Of a DNA stretch of 64,000 nucleotides, positions 17,663 through 25,818 are shown one piece after another. The position numbers and the translations under genes are program-made. The first letter of the stretch is position 1. The number at the start of each line of letters is the position of its first letter. The DNA is from Nocardioides sp. W7 (GTDB taxonomy: Bacteria; Actinomycetota; Actinomycetes; Propionibacteriales; Nocardioidaceae): positions 1,984,001 through 2,048,000 of the forward strand of contig NZ_CP095078.1 in assembly GCF_022919075.1 (NCBI RefSeq), read 5' to 3'. The notes under the pieces were generated by a model. The model was not told the DNA's origin. It saw nothing but the letters and a program-made list of their open reading frames with translations, and searched no databases.

Positions 17663-19183
17663 TCACGACCCGAGCAGGTCCCGCACGGCCAGCGAGGCGA
17701 AGACCATCGCGCTCCCGAGCGGCGCGCCCGGGCCCGGGTAGACGCCGCCGAAGACGGAGGCGGCCGAGTTCGACGACGCATAGAGGCCGGCGATCGTCGA
17801 GCCGTCCTCGCGCAGCACCCGGCCGGCGGGGTCCGTGACCAGGCCGCCCTTGGTGCCGAGGTCGGAGAGCACGAACCGGGCGGCGTAGTACGGCGGCTGG
17901 TCGCACGGGGTCAGCGCCTTGTTCGGGCCGGTGCCGCCGGCGAAGAAGGTGTCGTACTCGTCCTCGCCGCGCCCGAAGTCCTCGTCGACGCCCTTCTCGC
18001 AGAACACGTTGAACCTCTCGACCTGCTCCACCAGGACCGAGCCCGGGACGCCGGTCGCGGCGGCGAGCTCCTCGAGGGTGTCGGCCTGCACCCAGGTGCC
18101 GGCGGCGAGGTGCTCGGCGGGGTCGCCCTCGGGCATGGCGATCGCGGGCAGCCGGCCGCCCTCGCGGGAGTCGAAGACGAACCACGACGGGATCCGCTCC
18201 GGCGCCTGTGCCATCTCCCGGCCGAACCGGTCGTAGGGCAGGCACTCGTTGGCGTACCGGCGACCGTGGGCGTCGACCATCAGCCCGCTGCGGAAGCCGA
18301 GCGTGAACGAGCCGCCGCCGTCCGGCTGCGCCAGCCCCGGGCAGAACCAGCCCACCCCGCTGAAGTCGGCAGCCGCGCCGATCGCGATCGCCGCCTCGAT
18401 GGGCTCGCCGGTGTTGGTGGCGCGCGGCGCCATCGTCCAGGCCACGTCGCCGGGTACGCCGCGCTTCGACCTCAGCTCGGCGTTGCCCTCGAACCCGCCG
18501 GCCGCCACCAGCACTCCGCGCGACGCGCCCAAGGAGATCGGCCCCTCGGGGGTCATCGCGGCAACGCCGACGACCCGGTCGCCCGACTCGGAGAGGACCA
18601 GCCCGGTGACCGGCAGGTTCGTGCGCAGCTCGCCGCCGGCCTCGACGTACAGCGTCGCGAGTCGGGCGATCAGCGCCTGCCCGCCGCTGAGCGTGTTGCG
18701 GCCACCCTCGCCGGCCCGGTCCCGCTCGACCGGCGGCCGCACGAGCGACGCGACGTCGGCAGGCAGCTCGCCGCGCTTGACGTTCAGCGGCTGGATCGAG
18801 CGGCCCATCGGGACCCGGCCGGGCGCGTCGTAGTACTCCGCGAACGGCAGCCACTCGAAGGGCAGCCCCGCCTCCTCCAGCTCGGCCACCAGCTCGGGGG
18901 AGTGCGCGAGGAACGCCTCGACCTTCGCCTCGTCGGCCGACTCCAGGATGGCGCCGAGGTAGGACCGCGCGCCGTCGGTCGAGTCGGGGATCCCCGCCCG
19001 CTGCTGGACAGCGCTGCCGGGCAGCCAGCAGGCGCCTCCGGAGTACGCCGAGGTGCCGCCGATCAGCGGCGTCTTCTCGACCACCACCGTGCGCAGGCCC
19101 GCCCGAGCCGCGAGAAGCGCCCCGGTCATCGCCCCGCCGCCGGAACCCACCACGATCACGTCGTACTGCTGTGTCTGCGTCAC
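17663..19183 (-). CDS. 3-ketosteroid Delta1-dehydrogenase-like FAD-binding oxidoreductase
   Basis: A 506-residue flavoprotein of the fumarate reductase/KstD superfamily. It has the N-terminal dinucleotide motif VGSGGGAMTGALLAARAG, the KstD-like GGTSAYSGGACWLPG, a middle segment with NTLSGGQALIARL, and the C-terminal TKGGLVTDPAGRVL and GGVYPGPGAPLGSAM. Such enzymes remove hydrogens from ring A of 3-ketosteroids or related ketones. The substrate is not certain, since the closest relatives include KstD3-type paralogues. The GTG start at 19183 is six bases after TAGATT, and a KstR-type operator overlaps that box, which supports a role in steroid breakdown. Confidence 0.8.
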   Translation of the reverse strand: MTQTQQYDVIVVGSGGGAMTGALLAARAGLRTVVVEKTPLIGGTSAYSGGACWLPGSAVQQRAGIPDSTDGARSYLGAILESADEAKVEAFLAHSPELVAELEEAGLPFEWLPFAEYYDAPGRVPMGRSIQPLNVKRGELPADVASLVRPPVERDRAGEGGRNTLSGGQALIARLATLYVEAGGELRTNLPVTGLVLSESGDRVVGVAAMTPEGPISLGASRGVLVAAGGFEGNAELRSKRGVPGDVAWTMAPRATNTGEPIEAAIAIGAAADFSGVGWFCPGLAQPDGGGSFTLGFRSGLMVDAHGRRYANECLPYDRFGREMAQAPERIPSWFVFDSREGGRLPAIAMPEGDPAEHLAAGTWVQADTLEELAAATGVPGSVLVEQVERFNVFCEKGVDEDFGRGEDEYDTFFAGGTGPNKALTPCDQPPYYAARFVLSDLGTKGGLVTDPAGRVLREDGSTIAGLYASSNSAASVFGGVYPGPGAPLGSAMVFASLAVRDLLGS

Positions 19184-19189
19184 GCGCTG

Positions 19190-19208
19190 AATCTAGAACA
19201 GGTTCTAG
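19190..19208 (-). promoter_or_regulatory. KstR-type operator overlapping the -10 of the KstD-like gene
   Basis: CTAGAACAGGTTCTAG (19193-19208) is a perfect palindrome matching the TNNAACNNGTTNNA pattern known for the cholesterol regulator KstR. On the minus strand TAGATT (19195-19190) is a TANNNT -10 hexamer six bases before the GTG start. Operator and -10 share three bases, so a bound repressor would block polymerase. No kstR gene is present in the window. The site also lies 54 bases before the hrpA start on the other strand. Confidence 0.72.
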
Positions 19209-19261
19209 CTAGGGGGAAGGTGGCGAAACCCGCTGGCGTGGCCTGGGATGATGGTGCCGCC

Positions 19262-22200
19262 GTGAAGATCACCTATCCGTCCGAGCTGCCGGTCAGTCAG
19301 CGCAGGGACGACATCGCCGAGGCCATCCGGGACCACCAGGTCGTGATCGTCGCCGGCGAGACCGGCTCCGGGAAGACCACCCAGCTGCCCAAGATCTGCC
19401 TCGAGCTCGGTCGCGGGGAGAAGGCGCTGATCGGGCACACCCAGCCGCGCCGGATCGCCGCGCGCTCGGTCGCTGAGCGGATCGCCAGCGAGCTCGGCAC
19501 CGAGCTGGGCGGCGCGGACGGCGTGGTCGGCTACCAGGTCCGGTTCACCGACCGGACCTCGAAGGCCACCCGGGTCAAGCTGATGACCGACGGCATCCTG
19601 CTGGCCGAGCTGCAGCGCGACCGGATGCTGCGCAAGTACGACACGATCATCATCGACGAGGCCCACGAGCGCAGCCTCAACATCGACTTCCTGCTCGGCT
19701 ACCTCAGGCGGCTGCTGCCGAAGCGGCCCGACCTGAAGCTGATCATCACCAGCGCCACCATCGACGTCGACCGGTTCGCGAAGCACTTCGACGCCCCCGT
19801 CGTCGAGGTCTCCGGCCGCACCTACCCCGTCGAGGTGCGCTACCGCCCGCTGATGGAGCTCCCGGACGAGGACGACGAGGGCGAGGCGGTCGTCCGCGAC
19901 CAGACCGAGGCGATCGTCGAGGCGGTCAAGGAGCTGTCGGTCGAGGGTCCCGGCGACGTCCTGGTCTTCCTGCCCGGCGAGCGGGAGATCCGCGACACGG
20001 CCGAGGCCCTCGCGGAGCTCGACAAGACCGATCGACGGGCGCGGCTCGAGATCCTGCCGCTCTACTCGCGCCTCTCCGCCGCCGAGCAGCACCGGGTCTT
20101 CTCCTCCCACGGCAATGCCACCCGCCGGATCGTGCTCGCCACCAACGTCGCCGAGACCTCGCTGACCGTCCCCGGGATCCGGTACGTCGTCGACACCGGC
20201 GTCGCGCGCATCTCGCGCTACTCCCTGCGCACCAAGGTCCAGCGCCTGCCGATCGAGCCGATCAGCCAGGCCTCGGCCAACCAGCGCTCCGGCCGCTGTG
20301 GCCGCGTGGAGGCCGGCATCGCGATCCGGCTCTACTCCGAGGAGGACTTCGAGGGCCGTCCGGAGTTCACCGACCCCGAGATCCTGCGCACCAACCTCGC
20401 CAGCGTCATCCTGCAGATGGCCTCGCTCGGCCTGGGCGACCTGACCCGGTTCCCCTTCGTGGAGCCGCCCGACAAGCGCAACGTGCAGTCCGGCGTCCAG
20501 CTGCTCGAGGAGCTCGGCGCCCTGGAGGTCTCGACAGGCTCGACCACCGAGAAGGACCTCACCAAGCTCGGCCGCCGGCTCGCCCGGCTCCCCATCGACC
20601 CGCGGCTGGCCCGGATGATCCTGGAGGCGGAGCGGCTCGGCTGCGTGCGCGAGGTGATCGTGATCGCCGCGGCGCTCTCGCTGCAGGACCCGCGGGAGCG
20701 ACCCGAGGAGGCCCGGGCGCAGGCCGACCAGCTGCACGCCCGGTTCAAGGCGGAGAACAGCGACTTCCTCACCTGGCTGAACCTGTGGCGGCACCTGAAG
20801 GAGCAGCAGCGCGAGCTCAGCGGCAGCGCGTTCCGCCGGATGTGCAAGCGGGAGTACCTCAACTACCTGCGGGTCCGGGAGTGGCAGGACTTCGAGTCCC
20901 AGCTGCGCCAGGTCTGCAAGGAGATGAAGATCGACCTCGGCCAGCCCGCTGACGTCCCCGACGCCGACGGCATCCACCAGGCCCTGCTCTCCGGGCTGCT
21001 GTCCCACATCGGCCTCCTGGAGGAGAAGGAGGTCTCGACAGGCTCGACCACCGGCCAGCGGGGCGGCCGCCGGCCGATGCGCGAGTACCTGGGCGCCCGC
21101 GGCGCCCGCTTCGCGATCTTCCCCGGCAGCGGCCTGGCCAGGAAGAACCCGCAGTACCTGATGGCCGGCGAGCTCGTCGAGACCAGCCGGCTCTGGGCCC
21201 GCCAGAACGCCGCGATCAAGCCCGAGTGGGCCGAGCGGCTCGGCGGCGACCTGGTCAAGCGCACCTACAGCGAGCCGCACTGGTCCAAGAAGCGCGCGTC
21301 CGTGATGGCCCACGAGCGGGCCACCCTGTACGGCGTACCCCTGATCGCCGACCGGCTCATCTCCTACGGCAGGGTCGACCGTGAGCTGTCCCGCGAGCTC
21401 TTCATCCGGCACGCCCTCGTGTACGGCGAGTGGGCTGAGCTCAACAACGGCCGCCACCGGTGGTTCGCCGAGAACCAGCGGCTCCTCGAGGAGGCAGCCG
21501 AGCTCGAGCACCGCGCGCGACGCCGCGACATCGTCGTCGACGAGCACACCCTCTTCGACTTCTACGACGCCCGTGTCGGTCCCGAGGTCGTCAGCGGGGC
21601 GCACTTCGACACCTGGTGGAAGCAGGCCCGCCGCGACGACCCCGACCTGCTGAAGTTCGACCCGGCGATGCTCACCCACGACACCGTCGAGGAGGTGACC
21701 GAGGGGGACTACCCCGAACAGTGGCAGGCCGACGAGGGACTCACCTTCCCGATCAGCTACCACTTCGAGCCGGGCGCGGCCGAGGACGGGCTGACCATCG
21801 ACGTGCCGGTCGCGACCCTGAACCGGGTCGAGGCCGACGACTTCTCCTGGAACGTCCCCGGCCTGCGCCACGAGCTGGTCACCAGCCTGATCCGCAGCCT
21901 CCCGAAGAACCTCCGGGTCAGCTTCGTGCCCGCCCCCGACAAGGCGCGGGAGTTCCTGGCCGGCGTGCCCGCGGGGGAGGAGCCGCTGCTCGACGCGCTC
22001 GAGCGCTGGTGCCGGTCGACGGCCGGCGTCGTCGTGCCGCGCGAGGCGTGGGACTGGGCGAAGGTGCCCGAGCACCTGCGGCCGACGTACCGCGTGGTCG
22101 ACGACAGCGGTCGCGAGCAGGCCCGCGGCAAGGACCTGGAGGCGCTGAAGGAGCCGCTGCGGCCCAAGTTCGCGCAGGCGATGGCCGAGGTGGCCACCGA

Positions 22201-23071
22201 GAGCGGGCTGGCGCGCACCGGCGAGACGACCTGGGCCTTCGGGACCATCGAGAAGTCCTTCACGCAGAAGCGCGCCGGTCACGAGGTACAGGCCTATCCG
22301 GCGCTCGTCGACGAGGGCGCGAGCGTCGGGCTGCAGGTCTTCGGCTCCGCCGAGGAGCAGGAGGCCCGGCACCGGCTGGGAGTACGACGGCTGCTCCTCC
22401 TGGAGCTGGGGTCTCCGGTGAAGGCGGTCCTCGACGGGCTCACCAACGCCGAGAAGCTCGGGCTAGCGGGCTCGCCGTACCCCTCCGTCTCGGAGCTGCT
22501 CGAGGACTGCCGCGCCGCGGTGGTCGGGGCCGTCGTCGACGCCCGCCCTCCCGTCCGGGACCAGCAGGCGTACGACGCCCTCCGCGCCGAGGCGGCGCGC
22601 GACCAGGAGGCCGCCCTGCGGGGCCTGCTGGCCGACGTGATCCGGGTGCTGGACGCGTGGCGGCAGGCCGAGAAGTCGCTCAGCGGCCGGGCCGACATGA
22701 TGATGCTGCCCGCACTGTCGGACATGAAGGCCCAGCTCGGTCGGCTCGTGCACCGTGGCTTCGTCGGCGAGGCCGGGCCCGCCCAGCTGCGCCGCTACCC
22801 GACGTACCTCGCCGCGCTCCAGCAGCGTCGGTCCAAGCTCGACGACGGTGGCCAGGCCGCGGCCCGCGACCGTCAGCTGATGGACCGGATCGGCGAGCTG
22901 CAGCAGGCCTACCTCCACCAGCTCGCCGCGCTCCCCGAGGGCCGGCCGCCGGGGGAGCGGCTGCGCCAGGTGCGCTGGATGCTGGAGGAGTACCGCGTCT
23001 CGCTGTGGGCCCAGCAGCTCGGGACCCCGACGCCGGTCAGCGACCAGCGGATCCGCAAGGCCCTGGGCTGA
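19262..23071 (+). CDS. hrpA: ATP-dependent RNA helicase HrpA
   Basis: A 1269-residue DEAH-box helicase. The Walker A motif GETGSGKT is at residues 32-39, DEAH at 132-135, then SATI, and motif VI QRSGRCGR near 340-347. The HA2/OB-fold region and the long HrpA-specific C-terminal domain (DUF3418) follow. It remodels RNA or stalled ribosomes. The GTG at 19262 begins the conserved KITYPSELPVSQRR; a GTG at 19220 with AGGGGG upstream is an alternative. The roughly 80-residue N-terminal extension of many homologues is absent. Two copies of an interspersed repeat lie in frame and add EVSTGSTT at residues 422-429 and 590-597. Confidence 0.93.
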   Translation: MKITYPSELPVSQRRDDIAEAIRDHQVVIVAGETGSGKTTQLPKICLELGRGEKALIGHTQPRRIAARSVAERIASELGTELGGADGVVGYQVRFTDRTSKATRVKLMTDGILLAELQRDRMLRKYDTIIIDEAHERSLNIDFLLGYLRRLLPKRPDLKLIITSATIDVDRFAKHFDAPVVEVSGRTYPVEVRYRPLMELPDEDDEGEAVVRDQTEAIVEAVKELSVEGPGDVLVFLPGEREIRDTAEALAELDKTDRRARLEILPLYSRLSAAEQHRVFSSHGNATRRIVLATNVAETSLTVPGIRYVVDTGVARISRYSLRTKVQRLPIEPISQASANQRSGRCGRVEAGIAIRLYSEEDFEGRPEFTDPEILRTNLASVILQMASLGLGDLTRFPFVEPPDKRNVQSGVQLLEELGALEVSTGSTTEKDLTKLGRRLARLPIDPRLARMILEAERLGCVREVIVIAAALSLQDPRERPEEARAQADQLHARFKAENSDFLTWLNLWRHLKEQQRELSGSAFRRMCKREYLNYLRVREWQDFESQLRQVCKEMKIDLGQPADVPDADGIHQALLSGLLSHIGLLEEKEVSTGSTTGQRGGRRPMREYLGARGARFAIFPGSGLARKNPQYLMAGELVETSRLWARQNAAIKPEWAERLGGDLVKRTYSEPHWSKKRASVMAHERATLYGVPLIADRLISYGRVDRELSRELFIRHALVYGEWAELNNGRHRWFAENQRLLEEAAELEHRARRRDIVVDEHTLFDFYDARVGPEVVSGAHFDTWWKQARRDDPDLLKFDPAMLTHDTVEEVTEGDYPEQWQADEGLTFPISYHFEPGAAEDGLTIDVPVATLNRVEADDFSWNVPGLRHELVTSLIRSLPKNLRVSFVPAPDKAREFLAGVPAGEEPLLDALERWCRSTAGVVVPREAWDWAKVPEHLRPTYRVVDDSGREQARGKDLEALKEPLRPKFAQAMAEVATESGLARTGETTWAFGTIEKSFTQKRAGHEVQAYPALVDEGASVGLQVFGSAEEQEARHRLGVRRLLLLELGSPVKAVLDGLTNAEKLGLAGSPYPSVSELLEDCRAAVVGAVVDARPPVRDQQAYDALRAEAARDQEAALRGLLADVIRVLDAWRQAEKSLSGRADMMMLPALSDMKAQLGRLVHRGFVGEAGPAQLRRYPTYLAALQQRRSKLDDGGQAAARDRQLMDRIGELQQAYLHQLAALPEGRPPGERLRQVRWMLEEYRVSLWAQQLGTPTPVSDQRIRKALG
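20525..20548. repeat. Intragenic copy 1 of the interspersed repeat, inside hrpA
   Basis: The 24 bases beginning GAGGTCTCGACAGGCTCGAC and ending CACC are identical to the copy at 21029-21052. They encode EVSTGSTT, placed between ELGALE and the conserved LTKLGRRLARLP segment, where homologues as I recall them have a short variable loop. Confidence 0.8.
21029..21052. repeat. Intragenic copy 2 of the interspersed repeat, inside hrpA
   Basis: This is identical over 24 bases to the copy at 20525-20548 and in the same reading phase. It encodes EVSTGSTT between SHIGLLEEK and the GRRPMREYLGARG segment, again a loop of the protein. On the other strand the sequence reads VVEPVETS in one frame. Confidence 0.8.
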
Positions 23072-23093
23072 CCTCGGGTCGTAGCCTGATCCG

Positions 23094-23690
23094 ATGAGCG
23101 AGCGCCGCCACCACCGTCCGATGAAGCCGGGCGACCGGTACTTCGACGACCTGCTCGGCGGTACCGACCCCGCCCTGGTGAGCGAGGCCGCCGACCGGGC
23201 CGCCGCGCTGCTGGTGCGCGGGGTGCGGGAGAGCGGCGACAGTGCCGTGGCCGAGCGGCTGCTCCGGCTGGCTGACACGGAGGGCATCGAGACCATCGCC
23301 GAGCTCTGGGCCGGCTCGCCGGCCGACTCCCTGGCCGGCTGCCTGTGGCGGCTCTTCGTCCTCCGGGCCTGGGTGTACGCCGACCCGGTGACCGCCGCCC
23401 ACGAGTTCGAGGATGGCCGGGCCCGGGCCCAGGTGGCCAGGGTCATCGCCGGGGTGGCGGACCCGCCCGGTCCCGACGAGCTGAAGGCGATGGTCGACCA
23501 GGTGCTCACCGGCATCGCGGCGGGCGACTTCGCCGACGTGCTGTTCCGGGCCGCGGCGTTCGCGCGGGTCGTCGCGGCTGGTCGCGCCGTCCGTCCCGGG
23601 ACCGAGGACGCCGACGTGCGCCGGATGCTGCTGGTCTCCGAGCAGCTCGAGGCGGCGGGCCACCTGGAGCTCGAGCAGAGGCTCGCCTGA
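23094..23690 (+). CDS. Conserved actinobacterial protein of unknown function
   Basis: A 198-residue, mostly helical, soluble protein with no signal peptide. A basic N-terminus (MSERRHHRPMKPGDRYFDDL) is followed by alanine-rich helices and a PADSLAGCLWRLFVLRAW segment near residues 75-92 that looks conserved. I recall similar uncharacterised proteins in other actinobacteria but can assign no function. The ATG is six bases after TAGCCT (23082-23087), so it is probably transcribed alone and leaderless. It begins 22 bases after hrpA. Confidence 0.75.
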   Translation: MSERRHHRPMKPGDRYFDDLLGGTDPALVSEAADRAAALLVRGVRESGDSAVAERLLRLADTEGIETIAELWAGSPADSLAGCLWRLFVLRAWVYADPVTAAHEFEDGRARAQVARVIAGVADPPGPDELKAMVDQVLTGIAAGDFADVLFRAAAFARVVAAGRAVRPGTEDADVRRMLLVSEQLEAAGHLELEQRLA

Positions 23691-23870
23691 GAGCCTGCCC
23701 ACAGGTCGGCCTGGATGCCTCCCGGAACGACCGGGCGTGACCTATGGTGGCCACTGAGCACGTCGGGCCGTGGCAGCCCCGGGTCCCAAAATAAGCCGCT
23801 ACGAGCGGCCACGCGCCGTGAGGCGCTCCCGGTCCGACGTGCTCGTCACTCGCTGCCCTAGGTTCGAGGC

Positions 23871-24353
23871 ATGTCCCGACTCCTCGGCCTGCTCACGCGT
23901 CTCGGTCGTGCCGCCAAGCCCGTCGCCAAGCCCGTCGCCAAGCCCGTCGCCAAGCCTGCCGCCAAGCCCGCCCGCGACGAACTCGGTTACGCGCCCCAGG
24001 CGGACGGTCGGCCCGACCCGGGCGAGGTCGTCTGGGCGTGGGTGGCCTACGAGGACGACCCACGCCAGGGCAAGGACCGTCCCGTGCTGGTCATCGGTCG
24101 CCGCGGCGACCGGCTGCTCGGGCTGATGCTGACCAGCAAGGACCACGACCGCGACGCCGCCGACGAGGCGCGCCACGGTCGGCACTGGATGGACGTCGGG
24201 GCCGGCGGGTGGGACCGCCAGGGACGACCGAGCGAGGCGCGACTGGACCGTCTGCTGGTCCTCGACCCGGGCGCGGTGCGCCGCGAGGGGGCCGCGCTGG
24301 AGCGTGGCGTCTTCGACAGGGTGATCAACGCCGCTCGGCCGTTCCTCGGCTGA
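23871..24353 (+). CDS. PemK/MazF-like protein with AKPV-repeat N-terminus
   Basis: A 160-residue protein. Residues 50-160 resemble the PemK/MazF fold (GEVVWAWVAYEDDP, then KDRPVLVIGRRGDRLLGLMLTSK, and a terminal FDRVINAARPFL). MazF toxins cut RNA, but this subgroup is usually solitary and its activity is untested. The N-terminus is a short amphipathic helix, MSRLLGLLTRLGRA, followed by five AKPV-type repeats that form a rigid basic linker. No antitoxin gene is adjacent. A TAGGTT hexamer (23859-23864) is six bases before the ATG, indicating a leaderless start. Confidence 0.75.
   Translation: MSRLLGLLTRLGRAAKPVAKPVAKPVAKPAAKPARDELGYAPQADGRPDPGEVVWAWVAYEDDPRQGKDRPVLVIGRRGDRLLGLMLTSKDHDRDAADEARHGRHWMDVGAGGWDRQGRPSEARLDRLLVLDPGAVRREGAALERGVFDRVINAARPFLG
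23913..23972 (+). repeat. 12-bp tandem repeat encoding AKPV
   Basis: Five copies of a 12-base unit (consensus GCCAAGCCCGTC) encode AKPV-AKPV-AKPV-AKPA-AKPA within the PemK-like gene. The first three are identical at the DNA level. This is a site where copy number may vary between strains. Confidence 0.85.
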
Positions 24354-24425
24354 GCCCGTCCGAGTTCGTGACCTGTCGGTAGGGTGTGCCCGGCGCGGGG
24401 GACGGGAGTGACAGGAGTGGGTGCG

Positions 24426-25811
24426 GTGACGGCGAGGCGTGTACGACGGGTCCTGGCGGCCAGCGTGGCCCTGACCGTCTCGCTCGGTCTGGCCGCGTGC
24501 GACAGCGAGTCCGCACCGGACCCCGACCCGACGCCCAGCACGACCGCGCCGGTGCAGAAGACCCGACTCACCTTCGGGGTCTTCGGCAACCAGGCCGAGA
24601 TCGCGGCCTACGAGTCGATGGTCGCGGGATTCAACGAGACCTCCGAGCTGAGCCAGGTCGAGGTGCAGGCGTACGCCGACAACGTCGCGCTCGAGGCGGC
24701 TGTCCGGGCCGGCGGCAAGTCCGCCCCGGACGTGTTCCTGGCCGATCGCGACGACCTGGTGTGGCTGCGCGAGGGCGAGCTCAACACGCCCGTCGACGAG
24801 CTGCTCGACGAGCGCGGCATCGAGTTCGGCGACCAGTACTCCCGGGCGGCGCTGGAGGCGTTCTCCGCGGAGCGCCGGTTGCAGTGCATGCCGTACGCCA
24901 TCTCGCCGACGGTGATCTTCTACAACACCCAGCTCGTCAACTTCGAGCGGATGACGGCCCGCGGCCTCCAGGTGCCCTCCGACACCAACAACCGGTGGTC
25001 CTTCGACCAGTTCGAGGAAGCCGCCCGGTTCGCCAGCCGCAAGCGCCGGGGCAGCAAGGGCGTGCACATCGAGCCGACGACCCGGGCACTCGCGCCGTTC
25101 ATCTACTCGGGCGGCGGCAAGCTCTTCGACGACGAGGAGGAGCCCACCTCGCTGGCCTACTCCGACGAGAGCTCGCGCGAGGCGTTGACGCGCACCCTGG
25201 CGCTGCTGCGCGACCCGACGGTCACCCTGTCCGAGAAGCAGCTGCAGCGGCGGACGCCGCTGGAGTGGTTCGAGCGCGGCAAGCTCGGCATGATCGCCGG
25301 CTCCCGCGCGCTGGTGCCGGAGCTGCGCGAGGTCGAGGGGCTGCGGTTCGACGTGCTGCCGATGCCGACCCTCGACTCGCCCGCGACGGTGGGGGACATC
25401 ACCGGCGCCTGCATCGCCAGTGGTGGTGCGAGCGTCCCCGAGGCGGCCGACTTCCTCATCTACGCGCTCTCGACCGAGGCGGTCCGGCTGGTCGCCCGCT
25501 CCGGCTACCTGGTCCCGGTCAACCAGGAGGTCGCGCTCACCGACGACTTCCTGCAGCCGGACCGCCAGCCCGAGCACGCGGCGGTGTTCACCTCGAGCAT
25601 CCGGGCGCTGAGGATCCCGCCGCTCCTCGACGTGTGGCCGGCGCTGGACCAGGCCGTCACGCCGTTGCTGGACGAGATGTTCTCGGTGCCGGTGCTCGAC
25701 GACCTCGAGGACCTCACCACCCGCATCGACGAGGCCTCCCGGACCGTGCTCGATCCCGAGGACCCGGCCGACGAGCCCGAGGACACGGAGAGCACCGAGG
25801 GCTCGGAGTAG
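24426..25811 (+). CDS. ABC-type sugar substrate-binding lipoprotein
   Basis: A 461-residue extracellular family-1 solute-binding protein. The lipoprotein signal ends LGLAACDSE (lipobox LAAC, Cys near 24). A charged/proline linker follows, then the binding fold with LTFGVFGNQAEIAAYESMVAGFN, APDVFLADRDDLVWL and AISPTVIFYNTQL. It would deliver a sugar to an ABC permease, but no permease or ATPase genes are next to it, so it may be an orphan. The C-terminal 25 residues are strongly acidic. I chose the GTG at 24426, eight bases after AGGAG; a GTG at 24408 is possible. A TAGGGT (24380-24385) could be the -10. Confidence 0.85.
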   Translation: MTARRVRRVLAASVALTVSLGLAACDSESAPDPDPTPSTTAPVQKTRLTFGVFGNQAEIAAYESMVAGFNETSELSQVEVQAYADNVALEAAVRAGGKSAPDVFLADRDDLVWLREGELNTPVDELLDERGIEFGDQYSRAALEAFSAERRLQCMPYAISPTVIFYNTQLVNFERMTARGLQVPSDTNNRWSFDQFEEAARFASRKRRGSKGVHIEPTTRALAPFIYSGGGKLFDDEEEPTSLAYSDESSREALTRTLALLRDPTVTLSEKQLQRRTPLEWFERGKLGMIAGSRALVPELREVEGLRFDVLPMPTLDSPATVGDITGACIASGGASVPEAADFLIYALSTEAVRLVARSGYLVPVNQEVALTDDFLQPDRQPEHAAVFTSSIRALRIPPLLDVWPALDQAVTPLLDEMFSVPVLDDLEDLTTRIDEASRTVLDPEDPADEPEDTESTEGSE

Positions 25812-25818
25812 CGGAGAG

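Noticed and set aside
19205..22372. A 1055-codon minus-strand frame opposite hrpA
   Set aside because: It is composed of Leu/Gly/Val/Asp repeats typical of antisense reading of a high-GC gene; HrpA motifs on the other strand are complete.
23913..23972. Possible CRISPR-like or minisatellite array
   Set aside because: The units are contiguous 12-mers in frame with a coding gene and have no spacers, so this is a protein repeat.
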